Under the pieces are notes generated by a model. The model was not told where the DNA came from. It worked only from the letters and a program-made list of their open reading frames with translations, and did no database searches. From Bacterioplanoides sp965200585 (GTDB lineage: Bacteria; Pseudomonadota; Gammaproteobacteria; Pseudomonadales; Oceanobacteraceae): DNA of 64,000 nt. Positions 52,516-63,957 of this stretch are shown in pieces (within the stretch, counting starts at the first letter, position 1; each line of letters begins with the position of its first letter). Made by a program: the position numbers and the translations under genes. The stretch lies in the NCBI RefSeq assembly GCF_965200585.1, contig NZ_OZ241361.1. One strand, written 5' to 3'.

Positions 52516-53067
52516 CTACAGGCCAACCAGGCGCATAAATTCGCTGCGGGTGGCCTGGTTTTCGCGGAAGACGCCTTGCATCACGGAGGTACGCATCATG
52601 GAATTCTGCTTCTGCACACCACGCATCATCATGCACATGTGTTTGGCTTCAATGATCACGCCCACACCGCGACAACCGGTGACTTCGGTTACAGCGTCGG
52701 CAATCTGCTTGGTCATGTTTTCCTGAATCTGAAAGCGACGGCCAAACACATCAACAATACGTGCGAACTTCGACAGGCCTAATACTTTGCCGTTGGGCAG
52801 ATAGCCAATATGGCACTTACCTAAAAACGGCAGCATGTGGTGCTCACACATGGAATAAAATTCGATGCCTTCAACCACCACCATTTCGTCGTTATCACTG
52901 CTGAATACGGCACCGTTGACCACTTCTTCAAGGCTGGTGGTATAACCGCTGGTCAGAAACTGCATGGCTTTAGCGGCGCGCTTCGGAGTATCGAGAAGAC
53001 CTTCGCGTTCGACGTCTTCTCCCAGTTCGGCCAGTATCTGCTTGTAGTGTTGGTCAATGTTTGACAT
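52516..53067 (-). CDS. folE: GTP cyclohydrolase I
   Basis: Converts GTP to 7,8-dihydroneopterin triphosphate for folate (and queuosine) synthesis. 183 residues, full length. MCEHHMLPFLGKCHIGYLP holds the zinc Cys/His pair, and the other zinc Cys sits in TEVTGCRGVGVIIEAKHMCMMMRGV. It is upstream of cls on the same strand, with separate spacing. Confidence 0.97.
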   Translation of the reverse strand: MSNIDQHYKQILAELGEDVEREGLLDTPKRAAKAMQFLTSGYTTSLEEVVNGAVFSSDNDEMVVVEGIEFYSMCEHHMLPFLGKCHIGYLPNGKVLGLSKFARIVDVFGRRFQIQENMTKQIADAVTEVTGCRGVGVIIEAKHMCMMMRGVQKQNSMMRTSVMQGVFRENQATRSEFMRLVGL

Positions 53068-53166
53068 GACGATTCCGTATACTTGTACTTGGTTTTGAGT
53101 AATAAAGCCTGAGCATTTTACTCAATTAATTTAAACTTATACAAGGATCTGTTTTTGTATAAGTAT

Positions 53167-54030
53167 TTAGCATTTTGTTTCGTTCTGACGATTGGCTGTA
53201 TGCAACGCCAGTTGGGTTGCTTCGGTTAATTCGCCCAGTTCCAGTAAAAAGCGTTGAGCCGCGGGCTGAGACAGATTAGCGGAAGTCCAGTGCAGGCTGA
53301 GTTCACCATCCCGACCAGAATGTGCCTCTGGGCTGTGTTCCTCGGACTCGTTTTTCTGCAGCTTTCTACTTTGATGTAAAAGGGAAGCAACCCGCCGGGC
53401 AATGGCTTCACCGGAATCAATCCAGTGAATGTCTGGCCATAGCTGTTGTAATTGTGGCTTCAGCAATGGGAAATGGGTGCAGCCCAATACCACATGAGTC
53501 ATCTCCGGACAGCGTTCAAACCAGGGCTGCAGGTGTGCTTGCAGCTGAGGCACTGGTTGACCGCTGGCAAGGTAGTCTTCCGCCCATTGCACCAGCTCAC
53601 TGCTGCCTAAGCGATCCACCTTGCAGTGTTCGGCAAAATCCTGAATCAGGTCATTAATGTACAGGCGCTCAACGGTTGCCGGAGTGGCCAGCAAGCCAAT
53701 ATGCCCCCGCTTTGCCAGTTGTGCAGCCGGTTTAATCGCCGGAACCACACCCACAACCGGAATGTCCAAGGTCTGACGCAATGCTGGCAGCGCCAGGGTG
53801 CTGGCGGTATTACAGGCAATCACCAAAATATCTGGAGAGCACTGCTGAACGGCGCTGAAACATACCTGCTGCACACGCTGTGTCAGGACATCATCCGATT
53901 TGGTGCCGTAGGGGAAGGCCGCATCATCCATCACATAACGCAGATTAAGGTGTGGCGAATGCAGGCGTACTTGTTGCAGTACGCTCAGGCCACCCACGCC
54001 AGAGTCAAAAAACAATACCGATTGCGTCAT
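53167..54030 (-). CDS. murI: glutamate racemase
   Basis: Makes D-glutamate for peptidoglycan. 287 residues. Catalytic and binding marks are FFDSGVGGLSVL, AFPYGTKS, VIACNTAS (first Cys) and VLGCTHFPLL (second Cys). The C-terminal tail is slightly long and Ser/Glu-rich. The gene ends 99 bases from the folE start. Confidence 0.96.
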   Translation of the reverse strand: MTQSVLFFDSGVGGLSVLQQVRLHSPHLNLRYVMDDAAFPYGTKSDDVLTQRVQQVCFSAVQQCSPDILVIACNTASTLALPALRQTLDIPVVGVVPAIKPAAQLAKRGHIGLLATPATVERLYINDLIQDFAEHCKVDRLGSSELVQWAEDYLASGQPVPQLQAHLQPWFERCPEMTHVVLGCTHFPLLKPQLQQLWPDIHWIDSGEAIARRVASLLHQSRKLQKNESEEHSPEAHSGRDGELSLHWTSANLSQPAAQRFLLELGELTEATQLALHTANRQNETKC

Positions 54031-54180
54031 GAAATTAATGGATGTGTGAATGAATCGATGGTTGAAAAGCGCGGCAGTCTAGCAAAGAAAGATAAAATTA
54101 TCCGCTAATTTCATGGTTTGGCAGGTGAAATCAGAACAAGTATCTATACTGTTATTATCAATCAATGGAGCTGTACCTGA

Positions 54181-55176
54181 GTGGAAATGACGGAACTGCT
54201 TGAAAACGCACGGCGCAACGAGGCGCTGCTACGGCGCCTTCAGGCATTTGAATTACAACTGTTGTCTTGCCAGACCTGGCTGGACTTCCTGACCCTGCTG
54301 CTTGATGGCTTACCCAGTCAATTTGACCTGGATGCAGCCACATTGAAAGTCTGTGACCCGGATGGCGACCTGAAAGCAGCCATGTTGCAGTCGCTGGATA
54401 TCGAGCAGGGTGTGCTGCTGAATCAGCTCGAATTTCAGGGCCGTATTCCCCGTATTGAAGCTCAAGCGGTAACACCGCCACCTCCCTGGAAAAGTGGCCT
54501 GGCACTGCCGCTGGTGCGCAATGATGTGTATTTAGGCCAGTTGCGTTTGTATTCCGCCACCCCAGAGCGTTTTCAACAAGGCATGGCAACGGACTTTATG
54601 CAGCACCTGGCTGCGGTAACCGCCGCTTGTCTGGTGATGGTGAAGCAATCCGAAGAGCAGGCCCGATTGGCATTAACGGATCCATTAACTGGTGCGGAAA
54701 ACCGTCGTGGTTTTGAGCGCGCCTATGATCGTGAATGGTCGCGCGGCCAGCGTCAGTATCATGTGTTTGCCATGATCTTGCTGGATATTGATCATTTTAA
54801 AAAAGTGAATGATGTACATGGTCATGGCACCGGAGATCGGGTACTGAAACAGCTGTGTAAAACCATGAAAGGCGTGATGCGCCCGACGGATCATATCGGT
54901 CGTTTGGGTGGTGAAGAATTTGCACTGATTTTACCGGGCTGCCAGCCCGATCAACTGTCTAAAGTGGTGGAGCGGGTGCAGCATGCCATTCGCCATATGC
55001 AGGTGCGCAATGATCAGGGAGATGTCGTACCACTGACGGCTTCCGGCAGCTATATTTCCATCACCCCCAGACCACATCAGGAACTGAAACTGGCGCAAGT
55101 GCTGGACTTTCTCGATACCTACCTTTATCAAGCCAAAAAACAAGGACGAAACCGCTTTTTAAGTGTTGAGCAATAG
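54181..55176 (+). CDS. diguanylate cyclase with N-terminal GAF/DUF484-like domain
   Basis: Makes c-di-GMP. 331 residues. The N-terminal 150 residues look like a GAF/DUF484 sensor (WLDFLTLLLDGLPSQFDLDAATL), followed by a GGDEF domain (DPLTGAENRRGFERAYD; active site RLGGEEFALILPG). No RxxD inhibitory site is obvious. GTG 54181 fits GGAG 10 bases upstream. No membrane span, so the enzyme is cytosolic. Confidence 0.9.
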   Translation: MEMTELLENARRNEALLRRLQAFELQLLSCQTWLDFLTLLLDGLPSQFDLDAATLKVCDPDGDLKAAMLQSLDIEQGVLLNQLEFQGRIPRIEAQAVTPPPPWKSGLALPLVRNDVYLGQLRLYSATPERFQQGMATDFMQHLAAVTAACLVMVKQSEEQARLALTDPLTGAENRRGFERAYDREWSRGQRQYHVFAMILLDIDHFKKVNDVHGHGTGDRVLKQLCKTMKGVMRPTDHIGRLGGEEFALILPGCQPDQLSKVVERVQHAIRHMQVRNDQGDVVPLTASGSYISITPRPHQELKLAQVLDFLDTYLYQAKKQGRNRFLSVEQ

Positions 55177-55264
55177 TGGTTCTGCGCGTCGAATACTGAC
55201 GTGTATCAAGGCCATTTTTGATTGATGTATTAATGTAAGCTCATCAACGAAAAAAGGAGGGAGT

Positions 55265-56107
55265 ATGTCTGAAATCATCGAACATCCGCCGTTAGCTGTG
55301 CCTGAGCTAGTCGTGCCGGATACGGAAATCGAAAAAACACCACACCTGCCTTATGGTGCGCGTATTTCCCGTGCTCAGTACGAAAAGGAAAAAAAGCAGC
55401 TACAAATCGAACTGCTGAAAATGCAGGGCTGGGTTAAAGAAACCGGCCAGAAAATTGTGATCTTATTTGAAGGTCGTGATGCTGCCGGTAAAGGGGGGGC
55501 CATTAAGCGTTTTATGGAGCACCTGAATCCTCGGGGCGCACGGGTTGTGGCGCTGGAAAAACCCAGCGATATTGAAAAAACCCAATGGTATTTCCAACGT
55601 TATATTCAGCATTTACCAGCCGAAGGTGAAATCGTGCTGCTTGACCGTTCCTGGTACAACCGAGCCGGTGTCGAGCGCGTGATGGGCTTCTGTAAAAACT
55701 CGGAATATCTGGAGTTTATGCGCGAAGTGCCAGAACTGGAACGCATGTTTGTGCGCTCGGGCGTTCACCTGTTTAAATTCTGGTTCTCGGTTAGTCGCCA
55801 TGAGCAGCTGCGCCGCTTCCAGAAGCGCCAGGTTGATCCGCTGAAACAATGGAAACTGAGCCCAATCGACCTGGCATCGCTGGATAAGTGGGAAGATTAC
55901 ACCGAAGCCAAAGAAGCTATGTTCTATTACTCCAACCATATGGATGCTCCATGGACTGTGGTTCGTTCCGACGACAAAAAACGAGCGCGTTTGAACACCA
56001 TGCGCGAAGTGTTAAATCGTCTGGATTACACCAACAAATCACAGGAATTAGACCTGACGCCAGACCCGCTGATTATTCAGCCTGCGACTCAGGCAATGGA
56101 TTGTTAA
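55265..56107 (+). CDS. ppk2: polyphosphate kinase 2
   Basis: PPK2 class enzyme using polyphosphate to phosphorylate nucleotides. 280 residues. Walker A ILFEGRDAAGKGG, the PPK2 mark RGARVVALEKPSDIEKTQWYFQRYI, Walker B EIVLLDRSWYNRAGVERVMGFC, and the lid region. One PPK2 domain. An AAGGAGG ribosome site precedes the ATG. Confidence 0.93.
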   Translation: MSEIIEHPPLAVPELVVPDTEIEKTPHLPYGARISRAQYEKEKKQLQIELLKMQGWVKETGQKIVILFEGRDAAGKGGAIKRFMEHLNPRGARVVALEKPSDIEKTQWYFQRYIQHLPAEGEIVLLDRSWYNRAGVERVMGFCKNSEYLEFMREVPELERMFVRSGVHLFKFWFSVSRHEQLRRFQKRQVDPLKQWKLSPIDLASLDKWEDYTEAKEAMFYYSNHMDAPWTVVRSDDKKRARLNTMREVLNRLDYTNKSQELDLTPDPLIIQPATQAMDC

Positions 56108-56172
56108 GCGCTCGCTAAAGCTTAAAGGTAGGAGTTAAAGGTTAGGGATTAAAAGGTTAAGAGGTAAGCACT

Positions 56173-56400
56173 ATGCATGATCGTCCACATAAAGCTCACG
56201 CTGATCGGATTGTGAAACAGTTTCGTGAAGAGGTGGGTGAAACCATTGCGGCTGAAGTTAACGATCGGGACTTTGACGGTTTGTCGGTGATGATCGAATC
56301 CGCTTTGAATACGGCGGTAATGGACGCACTTAATGCCACCGTTGAAGAGATTCAGCAGCTGGCAGATCACACCCGCAAGCGCGCAGCCGGAGAGCTGTAA
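56173..56400 (+). CDS. small conserved hypothetical protein
   Basis: 75 residues, helical and acidic, with no recognised motif. AGAGGTAAG precedes ATG 56173 and a strong terminator follows, which supports a real gene. It may be co-transcribed with ppk2 (65 bases). Confidence 0.65.
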   Translation: MHDRPHKAHADRIVKQFREEVGETIAAEVNDRDFDGLSVMIESALNTAVMDALNATVEEIQQLADHTRKRAAGEL

Positions 56401-56436
56401 CCAACAACGCTTTGTGATAAAGCTCTTATCATAATC

Positions 56437-56461
56437 AGAGGCACTTCGGTGCCTCTTTTTG
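56437..56461 (+). terminator. terminator with UUCG tetraloop
   Basis: Stem AGAGGCAC/GTGCCTCT, loop TTCG, then TTTTT. Confidence 0.93.
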
Positions 56462-56560
56462 TTGCTGTTGGTTTCGTTATTGCTAGTTTTGTTGCTGCTG
56501 GCCTGCGGTGATAAACTTCCGCTTTTGACTTCGACTGAATCACAGGAAAGATCACGTCTT

Positions 56561-59500
56561 ATGCGCTTAAAAGCGATCAAACTGGCAGGCTTTAAGTCCT
56601 TTGTTGACCCTACCACGGTACCCTTTAATACCAATATGACGGGCATTGTTGGGCCGAACGGTTGTGGTAAGTCCAACACCATTGACGCGGTGCGCTGGGT
56701 GATGGGTGAAAGCTCAGCCAAGTACCTGCGCGGCGATGCCATGACCGATGTGATCTTTAACGGCTCTGCTGAGCGTAAGCCGGTAGGTAAAGCCAGTGTT
56801 GATCTGATCTTTGATAACTCCGATGGCACCTTGCGCGGAGAGTACGCGGCTTACAGTGAAATCAGTCTGCGCCGTCAGGTGACCCGTGATGGACAATCCA
56901 GTTATTACCTCAATGGCACCAAGTGCCGCAAAAAAGACATTACCGATATTTTCCTCGGCACCGGTTTAGGCCCGCGTTCTTATGCCATTATCGAGCAGGG
57001 CATGATCTCGCGTTTGATTGAAGCCAAGCCTGAAGAGCTGCGGGTGTATGTGGAAGAAGCGGCGGGTATTTCCAAGTACAAAGAGCGCCGCCGTGAAACC
57101 GAAAACCGCATGCGCCGTACCAACGAAAATCTGGAGCGCTTGCAGGATATTCGTGAAGAACTGGAGCGTCAGTTATCACACCTGAAACGTCAGGCCGATG
57201 CGGCTGAGAAGTACAAAGAATATAAGGCTCAGGAGCGCGAGAAAAAAGCTCAGCTACAGGCGCTTAAATGGCAGATTCTGGATAACGATTACCGCCAGCG
57301 TGAGCAGCAGATTGCCCAGTATCAGGTGCAGTTTGAAGCTCATACCGCCGAGCAGCGTTCAGCCGATGCTGATATCGAAGCCTTACGCTTAGAGCACACC
57401 GATAAAAGTGATGAATTTGCCACGGCACAGGCAAAGTTCTACGAAATTGGCTCTCAGATTGCCCGTCAGGAGCAGAAGGTTGAACATCAGGCGCAAATGG
57501 CGTTACAGCTCGACCAGGAAATGGCCGAAGTTGAAAAATCCATTCTCGATACCCAACGTTCGTTAGAAGACGACCAGCTGCAACTGGAAGGCATTGTTGA
57601 AGAAAAGCTGATGCTCGAACCTGAGCTGGAAATGTTGCTGGCTGGTGAAGAAGAGTCGGCAGAAGCATTAGCCGTGGCGGAAGAAAAACAACAGGGCTGG
57701 CAGGAGCAATGGGAACAGTTTACCCAACGAGCCTCTGAGCCAACCCGCCAGGCCGAAGTCGCACAAACGCGCATGCAAAATATTGAGCAGCAACTGTCCC
57801 GTTTGCAACAACAGATTGGCCGCTTACAGGATGAAAAACGTGAACTGGCGGAAAACCCGGAATTAGAAGAAATTCAGCTGCTGCAAGAAGAAGTTTCAGA
57901 GCAGGAAATGGCCTCCGAAGGTTTGCAGGAGCGGGTTGATGAGTTACAGCAGCAGGTTCAACAAAATCGTGAGCAGCTCGATGCCCGTCGCCGTCAGTTA
58001 GAAGATGGCAAAAATCAGCTGCAGCATTTTATTAATCGTAAAGCCACGCTCGATGCTCTGCAGAAAGCCGCTCTGGGTGAAGGTTCTGAAGCGGTCAGTC
58101 ATTGGCTGGAAAGCCATCAACTGGCTCGCAAACCACGACTGGCAGAGCGACTGCATGTGGATGAAGGTTGGGAACGCGCGGTCGAAACCGTGTTGGGCGA
58201 TTACTTACAAGCGGTGGTGATTGATGACCTCGATCCAACGCAGCATTGGCTGGGTAATTTAAAAGAAGGCCAGTTAGCCCTCTGGCAGCATGCCATTGAA
58301 CAGGGGCAACACGCTGTTGAGCCAAATTCCCTGTTAAGCAAAGTGCGCAGTGAACAGGATGTGTCTGGTTTTCTGGCCCGGGTAAAAACCGCTAATGATT
58401 TACCCCAGGCGCTGGCCATGCGTTCTCAACTGAGTGGCGATGAGTCGGTCATCACTCCAGAAGGCATCTGGCTGGGTAAGCAATGGCTGCGGGTTGCAAA
58501 AACCGCCGACGGTGAAGGCGGTGTGCTGGCGCGCCAACAAGAGCTGGAAACCTTAGAAGAACAAATTGAAGAGCTGGATATTCAGGTCGAAGAGTGGGAA
58601 GTGGACCTGGAAGCCGATCAACTGAAACTGCGCAGTACCGAGCAGCAGCGCGAAGTGGCGCAGCGGGAATTACAGCAGGCCAGCCAGCAGTTAATTCACC
58701 TGAAGTCACAATTATCCGGTAAGCAGGCCCGTGCTGAGCAGTTTGCGTTACGCAGTGACAAGCTGGATCAGGATATTGCTGAAACCCGCGAATCTCAGGA
58801 ACTGGAGCGCGAAAGCCTGGAAGAAGTGCGCTTGCAATGGCAGGACGCCATGTCGGCCATTGATGAAGACAGTGGTCAGCGTGAACGGTTACTGGCAGAA
58901 AAAACACAGGTGCAACTGGCGTTGGATCAGGCGCGTATGGCTGCCGGGCAAAACAAAGATCGCAGCCATCAATTGCAATTGCAGGTTCAGGGCTTATCCA
59001 GCAAAGAGCAGGGGCTGAATCAGGCGATTGAACGACTGGCAACACAAATGCAGCGTTTACGCGAACGCCGTGATCAGGTTGCCGCCAATCAGCAGCGTGA
59101 CCACTCTCTCGATTTAGAAGAGTTAAAAGCCCAGCTGGAAGAGTTATTGGAGCAGAAGCTCAGTGCTGAGCAAGTGATGCAGGCGGCACGTCATGCGCTG
59201 GAAAGTGTTGATGCTCAGTTACGCCAGCTGGAACAGAAACGTGCGGATGCTGAGAAAAAAGCGCTGGAAGTCCGTAACGAACTGGAAAAAGTACGGATGG
59301 AATGTCAGGCGCTGGATATTCGTCGTCAGGCGTTGGTGGAACAGCTTCAGGAAGCCAAGCTCAGTCTGGAGCAGGTGCTGGAAACCATGCCGGAAGAAGC
59401 TGATCCGGATATATGGCAACAAGAGCTGCAAAACTGGCGGAGCGCATTCAGCGTTTGGGTGCTATTAACCTGGCCGCCATTGAAGAATACAAAACTCAGT

Positions 59501-60069
59501 CAGAACGCAAAGTGTATCTGGATGCACAGCATGCGGATCTGGAGAAGGCGCTGTCGACCTTAGAAGGTGCGATTCACAAAATCGACCGTGAAACCCGTAC
59601 TCGCTTTAAAGAAACCTTCGACAAGATGAACGCCGGGCTGGCTGAGTTGTTCCCGAAAGTCTTTGGTGGTGGTCATGCCTCTCTGGAACTGACCGGCGAT
59701 GACTTGCTCGATACCGGGGTTGCGATTATGGCGCGACCACCGGGTAAGAAAAACAGCACCATTCATTTGCTCTCTGGTGGTGAAAAAGCGTTAACCGCGA
59801 TTGCGCTGGTCTTCTCGATCTTCCAGTTGAACCCGGCTCCGTTCTGTATGCTGGATGAAGTGGATGCACCACTGGATGACGCCAACGTTGGTCGTTATGC
59901 ACGTCTGGTTAAGGCAATGTCGGAGAAGGTGCAATTCATCTATATCACCCACAATAAGATTGCGATGGAAAAAGCATCGCAGTTAATGGGGGTTACCATG
60001 CATGAGCCAGGTGTCTCCCGATTGGTGTCTGTTGATGTCGAAGAAGCGGCGGAAATGATTGACCAATAA
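56561..60069 (+). CDS. smc: chromosome segregation protein SMC, with one frameshift
   Basis: SMC ATPase for chromosome condensation. It would be about 1169 residues. Walker A GPNGCGKSN, long coiled coils (about 170-510 and 670-930) around a hinge near 540-660, and C-terminal signature LLSGGEKALTAIALVF and Walker B CMLDEVDAPLDDANVGR. At 59430-59433 the reading frame breaks: QELQ is followed by a wrong frame, while the next frame continues KLAERIQRLGAINLAAIEEYK. One A missing from an A5 run explains it. ATG 56561 is chosen; upstream frame to 56459 is a hydrophobic non-SMC run and includes the terminator. Confidence 0.93.
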
Positions 60070-60263
60070 TTGACGCGTCAGCCGATTGACATAAAAACTG
60101 TAAAATTCGCTAAGAAAAGTAGCAGAATCTCCTGCTGGGGTCTGTCATCGTTTGAAGGCTTATGACACACTTATTCGTTAATCTGGCCTGTTAGAAAATC
60201 GGAGTTTGCGGGTCGGGTTGAGTCAACGAATATTTGAGTTATAAGAAGAGTTTAGAGGCAATT

Positions 60264-61651
60264 ATGGAATGGAGCTGGCGCACCGTTATGATCCTGTTGG
60301 GATTGGTGGTGATGATCGCAATCCTGGTTGATGGTTTCCGTCGTATGCGACGCGCTCGGGCGGAAGCGTTGAAATTGGATGTCTCACATGATTTTAAGTT
60401 CCCGGAGGAAGGGTATAACCCAGAACTTCCGGGCGAAGTAAGGGTGGTTGGTGAGGTTGATGAAGAACCTCTGGTTAATCCGCAACCATCCGTCAGTGCC
60501 CTTGATCGCGATACTACGGCGGATATCGAACTTCCTGCTTTTTCTGCTCTTGATGATGAGCCTGTCTTTCATACCAATACTGCAGATGCCAGTACTGTAG
60601 ACACGGGTGCCGCAAATAGCGACTGATGCAGTTGATGGCCTATTGAATGAATTTGCGGAGAAAGAAGAGCCTGTCAGTCCTTCTGAAGTCGAAGTGAAGT
60701 GTCGAAAGGTGATCAATTGCTGAAAACTCTGTTAACAGAAAGTGCAGTCAGCTGAAGCCTCTGACCGAAGAGCCAGCTCCGGTTAATCTGGATGAGCAGG
60801 TACCGGTGCTGTTGGATGTTGAAGAGCTGGGCGAAGAAACAACTGTTGCTTATTGAAAGCCCGGTTGCCTGATGTCAACAAGTCGCTGAAATCGCAAGGC
60901 TGAAGAGGAAGCTGCTTGAAGCAGATAGATTGCAGCTGCAGCCTGATCGGACTGCAACTGAATCAGTGCAGCCAGGTGCAAACTGAAACCGAGCTGCCGA
61001 GTCAGACCACCGAATTAGCTGCTGGACCTTGATTGGAAACGACAGAGCTCTGCAGATTGAAGAATGCCGCATCAGGCTCATTGGAAGCATTAGTTCACAG
61101 ATCAAATGCCAGAGCCACTGGCAGAGACGGTACAGATTATTACTCAGCCGGTGAATTTTGCCGGCAGCAATGCAGAAATTCTGGCGCATCGCCCACCTGC
61201 CGAAGTGGTACTGGTGATTCATGCTATTGCACGTACAATCACCTGAAGGCTTTAAAGGCAGTGATTTAATTTATCTGTTTAATTCCTGCGACTTACGCTA
61301 CGGCGAGAAAAATATTTTCCATCGTTTTGAAGAAAAGGATGGTGAAGGCTGTATTCAGTTCTCAGTTTCACAGAGCCATGAGCCTGGCACTTTTGAGCCA
61401 GCTAAAATGGCCGATCAGACGTTCCGTGGGTTAAGCTTCTTTATGAGTCTTACCGGGTGCAAGCCGTCCGCTGGAAGCCTATGAAGCCATGTACGAAATG
61501 GCGATGGTGGTTTCCCGTAATTTTACAGGCGGATGTACTGGATGAAAGCCAGAGTGCATTAACGCCGCAAACGGTTGAAGCCAACCGTGAAGAAATCATG
61601 ACCTTTGAACGTCATCAGCATTTACTGATGAAGAAGCAAGGTACTCGATAA
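60264..61651 (+). pseudogene. zipA: cell division protein ZipA, frame-broken in this sequence
   Basis: ZipA tethers FtsZ to the membrane. The N-terminal anchor (WRTVMILLGLVVMIAILVDGFRRMRRARAE) is in frame from ATG 60264 to a stop at 60626. The acidic Pro/Gln linker then appears in changing frames, and the FtsZ-binding domain is readable in pieces: VVLVIHAIAR, then PEGFKGSDLIYLFNSCDLRYG, then SRPLEAYEAMYEMAMVVSRNFTGG, then LDESQSALTPQTVEANREEIMTFERH. At least five single-base shifts are needed. As ZipA is essential in relatives and neighbours show the same pattern, sequence error is likelier than decay. Confidence 0.85.
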
Positions 61652-61700
61652 TACTAACTGTATGTTTTCTGATGATAGATCAAACGTAAGCAATGCTCAA

Positions 61701-61810
61701 ATGCCGTGCTGTTTTTTAAAAAGCAGCAACAGCGATGTTGCGGTAGCATCGAAGGCACAGCCGCGATGTCGCAACATCCTGATGCGGCGGCTTCAAAAAC
61801 AACACGGCAT
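61701..61810. repeat. ~110-nt imperfect inverted repeat between zipA and ligA
   Basis: Outer arms 61701-61716 and 61795-61810 pair over 16 positions with one mismatch. Inner arms GATGTTGCG (61734-61742) and CGCAACATC (61770-61778) pair perfectly, with further pairing between. The whole fits a long hairpin, as in REP/BIME or MITE-type elements; copy number is unknown. Confidence 0.6.
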
Positions 61811-61857
61811 TCAGCTGTACAAAACAATTGCATAAGGAGTTATGACTAAAAGCCGTT

Positions 61858-63957
61858 ATGAGCCAACAAGATGATCTTTTTTCCGCCGCAGACCCTGCGG
61901 CGGTTTCCGTTACAGAGCAAAGCAAAACCGCACAGCGTGCTGAGATTTTGCGTAATCAGCTGAACGACTATAAACCATCAATATTATGTTCTCGATAATC
62001 CTACTGTACCGGACGCGGAGTATGATCGTCTGTTACGTGAACTGCAGGATATTGAGCGTGAGCACCCCGAGTTAAAAACCTCGGATTCACCCACTCAGAA
62101 AGTGGGTGCCATGCCACTATCGGCGTTTGAGCAGGTTGCGCATGAAATGGCGATGTTATCGCTGGATAACGCCATGAATGCCGAAGAGTTTGCTGATTTT
62201 TACGCGCGGGTACAAAAACAACTGAATACCTCTGATGATATTGAATTTGCCTGCGAGCCTAAGCTGGATGGCGCCGCAGTGAGTATTCTTTATGAAAATG
62301 GCGTTCTGGTGCGTGCGGCAACCCGGGGTGATGGTCAGACCGGTGAAAATATTACCCAGAATGTGCGTACCATTAAAAACGTACCACTTAAAGCTGGTGG
62401 GCGACTATCCGCAGCGAGTGGAAGTTCGTGGTGAAGTGTATATGCCACTGGACGGTTTTGAAGCCTACAATGCCAAAGCGTTAGCCGCCGAGGAAAAAGT
62501 GTTTGCTAATCCGCGCAATGCCGCAGCGGGTTCTTTACGTCAGCTGGATTCAAAAATCACCGCCAAGCGCCCGTTGGAATTCTGTTCTTACGGTATTGGT
62601 GTGGTCAGCGATGATTTTGACATGCCGGAAAGCCTGAGTGGCATTTTCCAACGGGTGAAAAGCTGGGGCATTTAAAATTAATGACGAGTTAACCGTCGCT
62701 AAAAATCTGATCGAAGCTCAGGCGTTTTATGATGGCTTGGGTGAAAAACGTCATTCATTGCCCTATGAAATCGATGGCACCGTTTTTAAGGTGAATAACC
62801 TGGCACTGCAGCAGCAATTAGGTTTTGTCGCTCGCGCGCCACGCTGGGCGATTGCCTATAAATTCCCAGCGGTTGAAGAAATGACGGTGCTGGAGAATGT
62901 CGATTTTCAGGTAGGGCGTACCGGAGCCATTACTCCGGTTGCACGTTTAAACCCGGTTAAAAGTTGCTGGTGTTGTCGTCAGTAATGCCACCTTGCACAA
63001 TGCTGATGAAATCGCTCGGCTGGATGTAAAAATTGGCGATACCGTCATTATTCGTCGTGCTGGTGATGTAATCCCACAGGTGGTTTCAGTGGTGACTGAT
63101 CGTCGCCCGGATAATGCCTCAGACATTATTTTTCCCGAATACTTGCCCAGTGTGTGACTCGGATGTTGAGCGGGTCGAAGGTGAAGCCGTTGCCCGTTGC
63201 ACTGGCGGTCTGGTTTGTTCTGCACAGCGTAAAGAAGCGATTAAACATTTTGTCTCGCGTAAAGCGCTGGATGTTGAAGGATTAGGTGATAAGTTAATTG
63301 ATCAGCTGGTGGAGCAGGATTTAATTCACTCAGTGGATGATTTATTTCACCTGACGCTGGAGCAACTGGCAGCGTCTTGAGCGTATGGCTGAAAAATCAG
63401 CGCAGAATGTTTTGGACGCGCTGGACAGCAGTCTAAACAAACCACCTTAGGTCGCTTTTTATACGCTTTAGGTATTCGTGAAGTGGGCACGGTGACAGCG
63501 AATAATCTGGCGTCTTATTTTGGTTTTTTACAGCGGATTATGGATGCAGATAAAGAGACATTATTAGCCGTTAATGATGTCGGTGACATTGTGGCTTCTC
63601 ATATCGTGAACTTTTTTGCCGAAGCACATAACCGCGACATTATTGAACAGTTGAAACTAGCGGGTATTCAATGGCCGGAGCAGGAACCGGCGACGGCTGC
63701 GGATGACGCGCCACTTAGCCGGTAAAGTGGCTGTGATTACTGGTACTCTGGCCTCCATGGGGCGTGATCAGGCAAAAGAATACCTGGAGCATCTGGGTGT
63801 TAAGGTCACGGGTAGCGTGTCGAAAAAGACTGATTTTCTGGTCGCTGGTGAAAAAGCGGGCAGTAAGTTGACTAAAGCCCAAAGTCTCGATGTTGAGGTT
63901 CTGGATAACGATGCCTTTATGGCATTATTGGCAGAATATGGTGTCGAGCACGGCTAA
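61858..63957 (+). pseudogene. ligA: NAD-dependent DNA ligase LigA, frame-broken in this sequence
   Basis: LigA seals nicks at replication. All parts are present in order: the N-terminal NAD-binding region (PTVPDAEYDRLLRELQ), the adenylation site CEPKLDGAAVS (Lys in KLDG), GYDG-type LPYEIDGTVFKVN, the zinc finger CPVCDSDV..VARCTGGLVC, HhH repeats, and a BRCT domain (GKVAVITGTLASMGRDQAKEYLE) to the stop at 63957. Eight frameshifts are needed: extra bases near 61973, 62400, 62672, 62960, 63143, 63375 and 63715, and a lost base near 63430. The true start may be 61842 if one A near 61848 is extra. Error is likelier than decay. Confidence 0.88.

Noticed and set aside
56459..56560. Earlier start of smc giving a hydrophobic leader
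   Set aside because: It would begin in the terminator T run, and SMC is a cytosolic protein starting MRLKAIKLAGFKSF.
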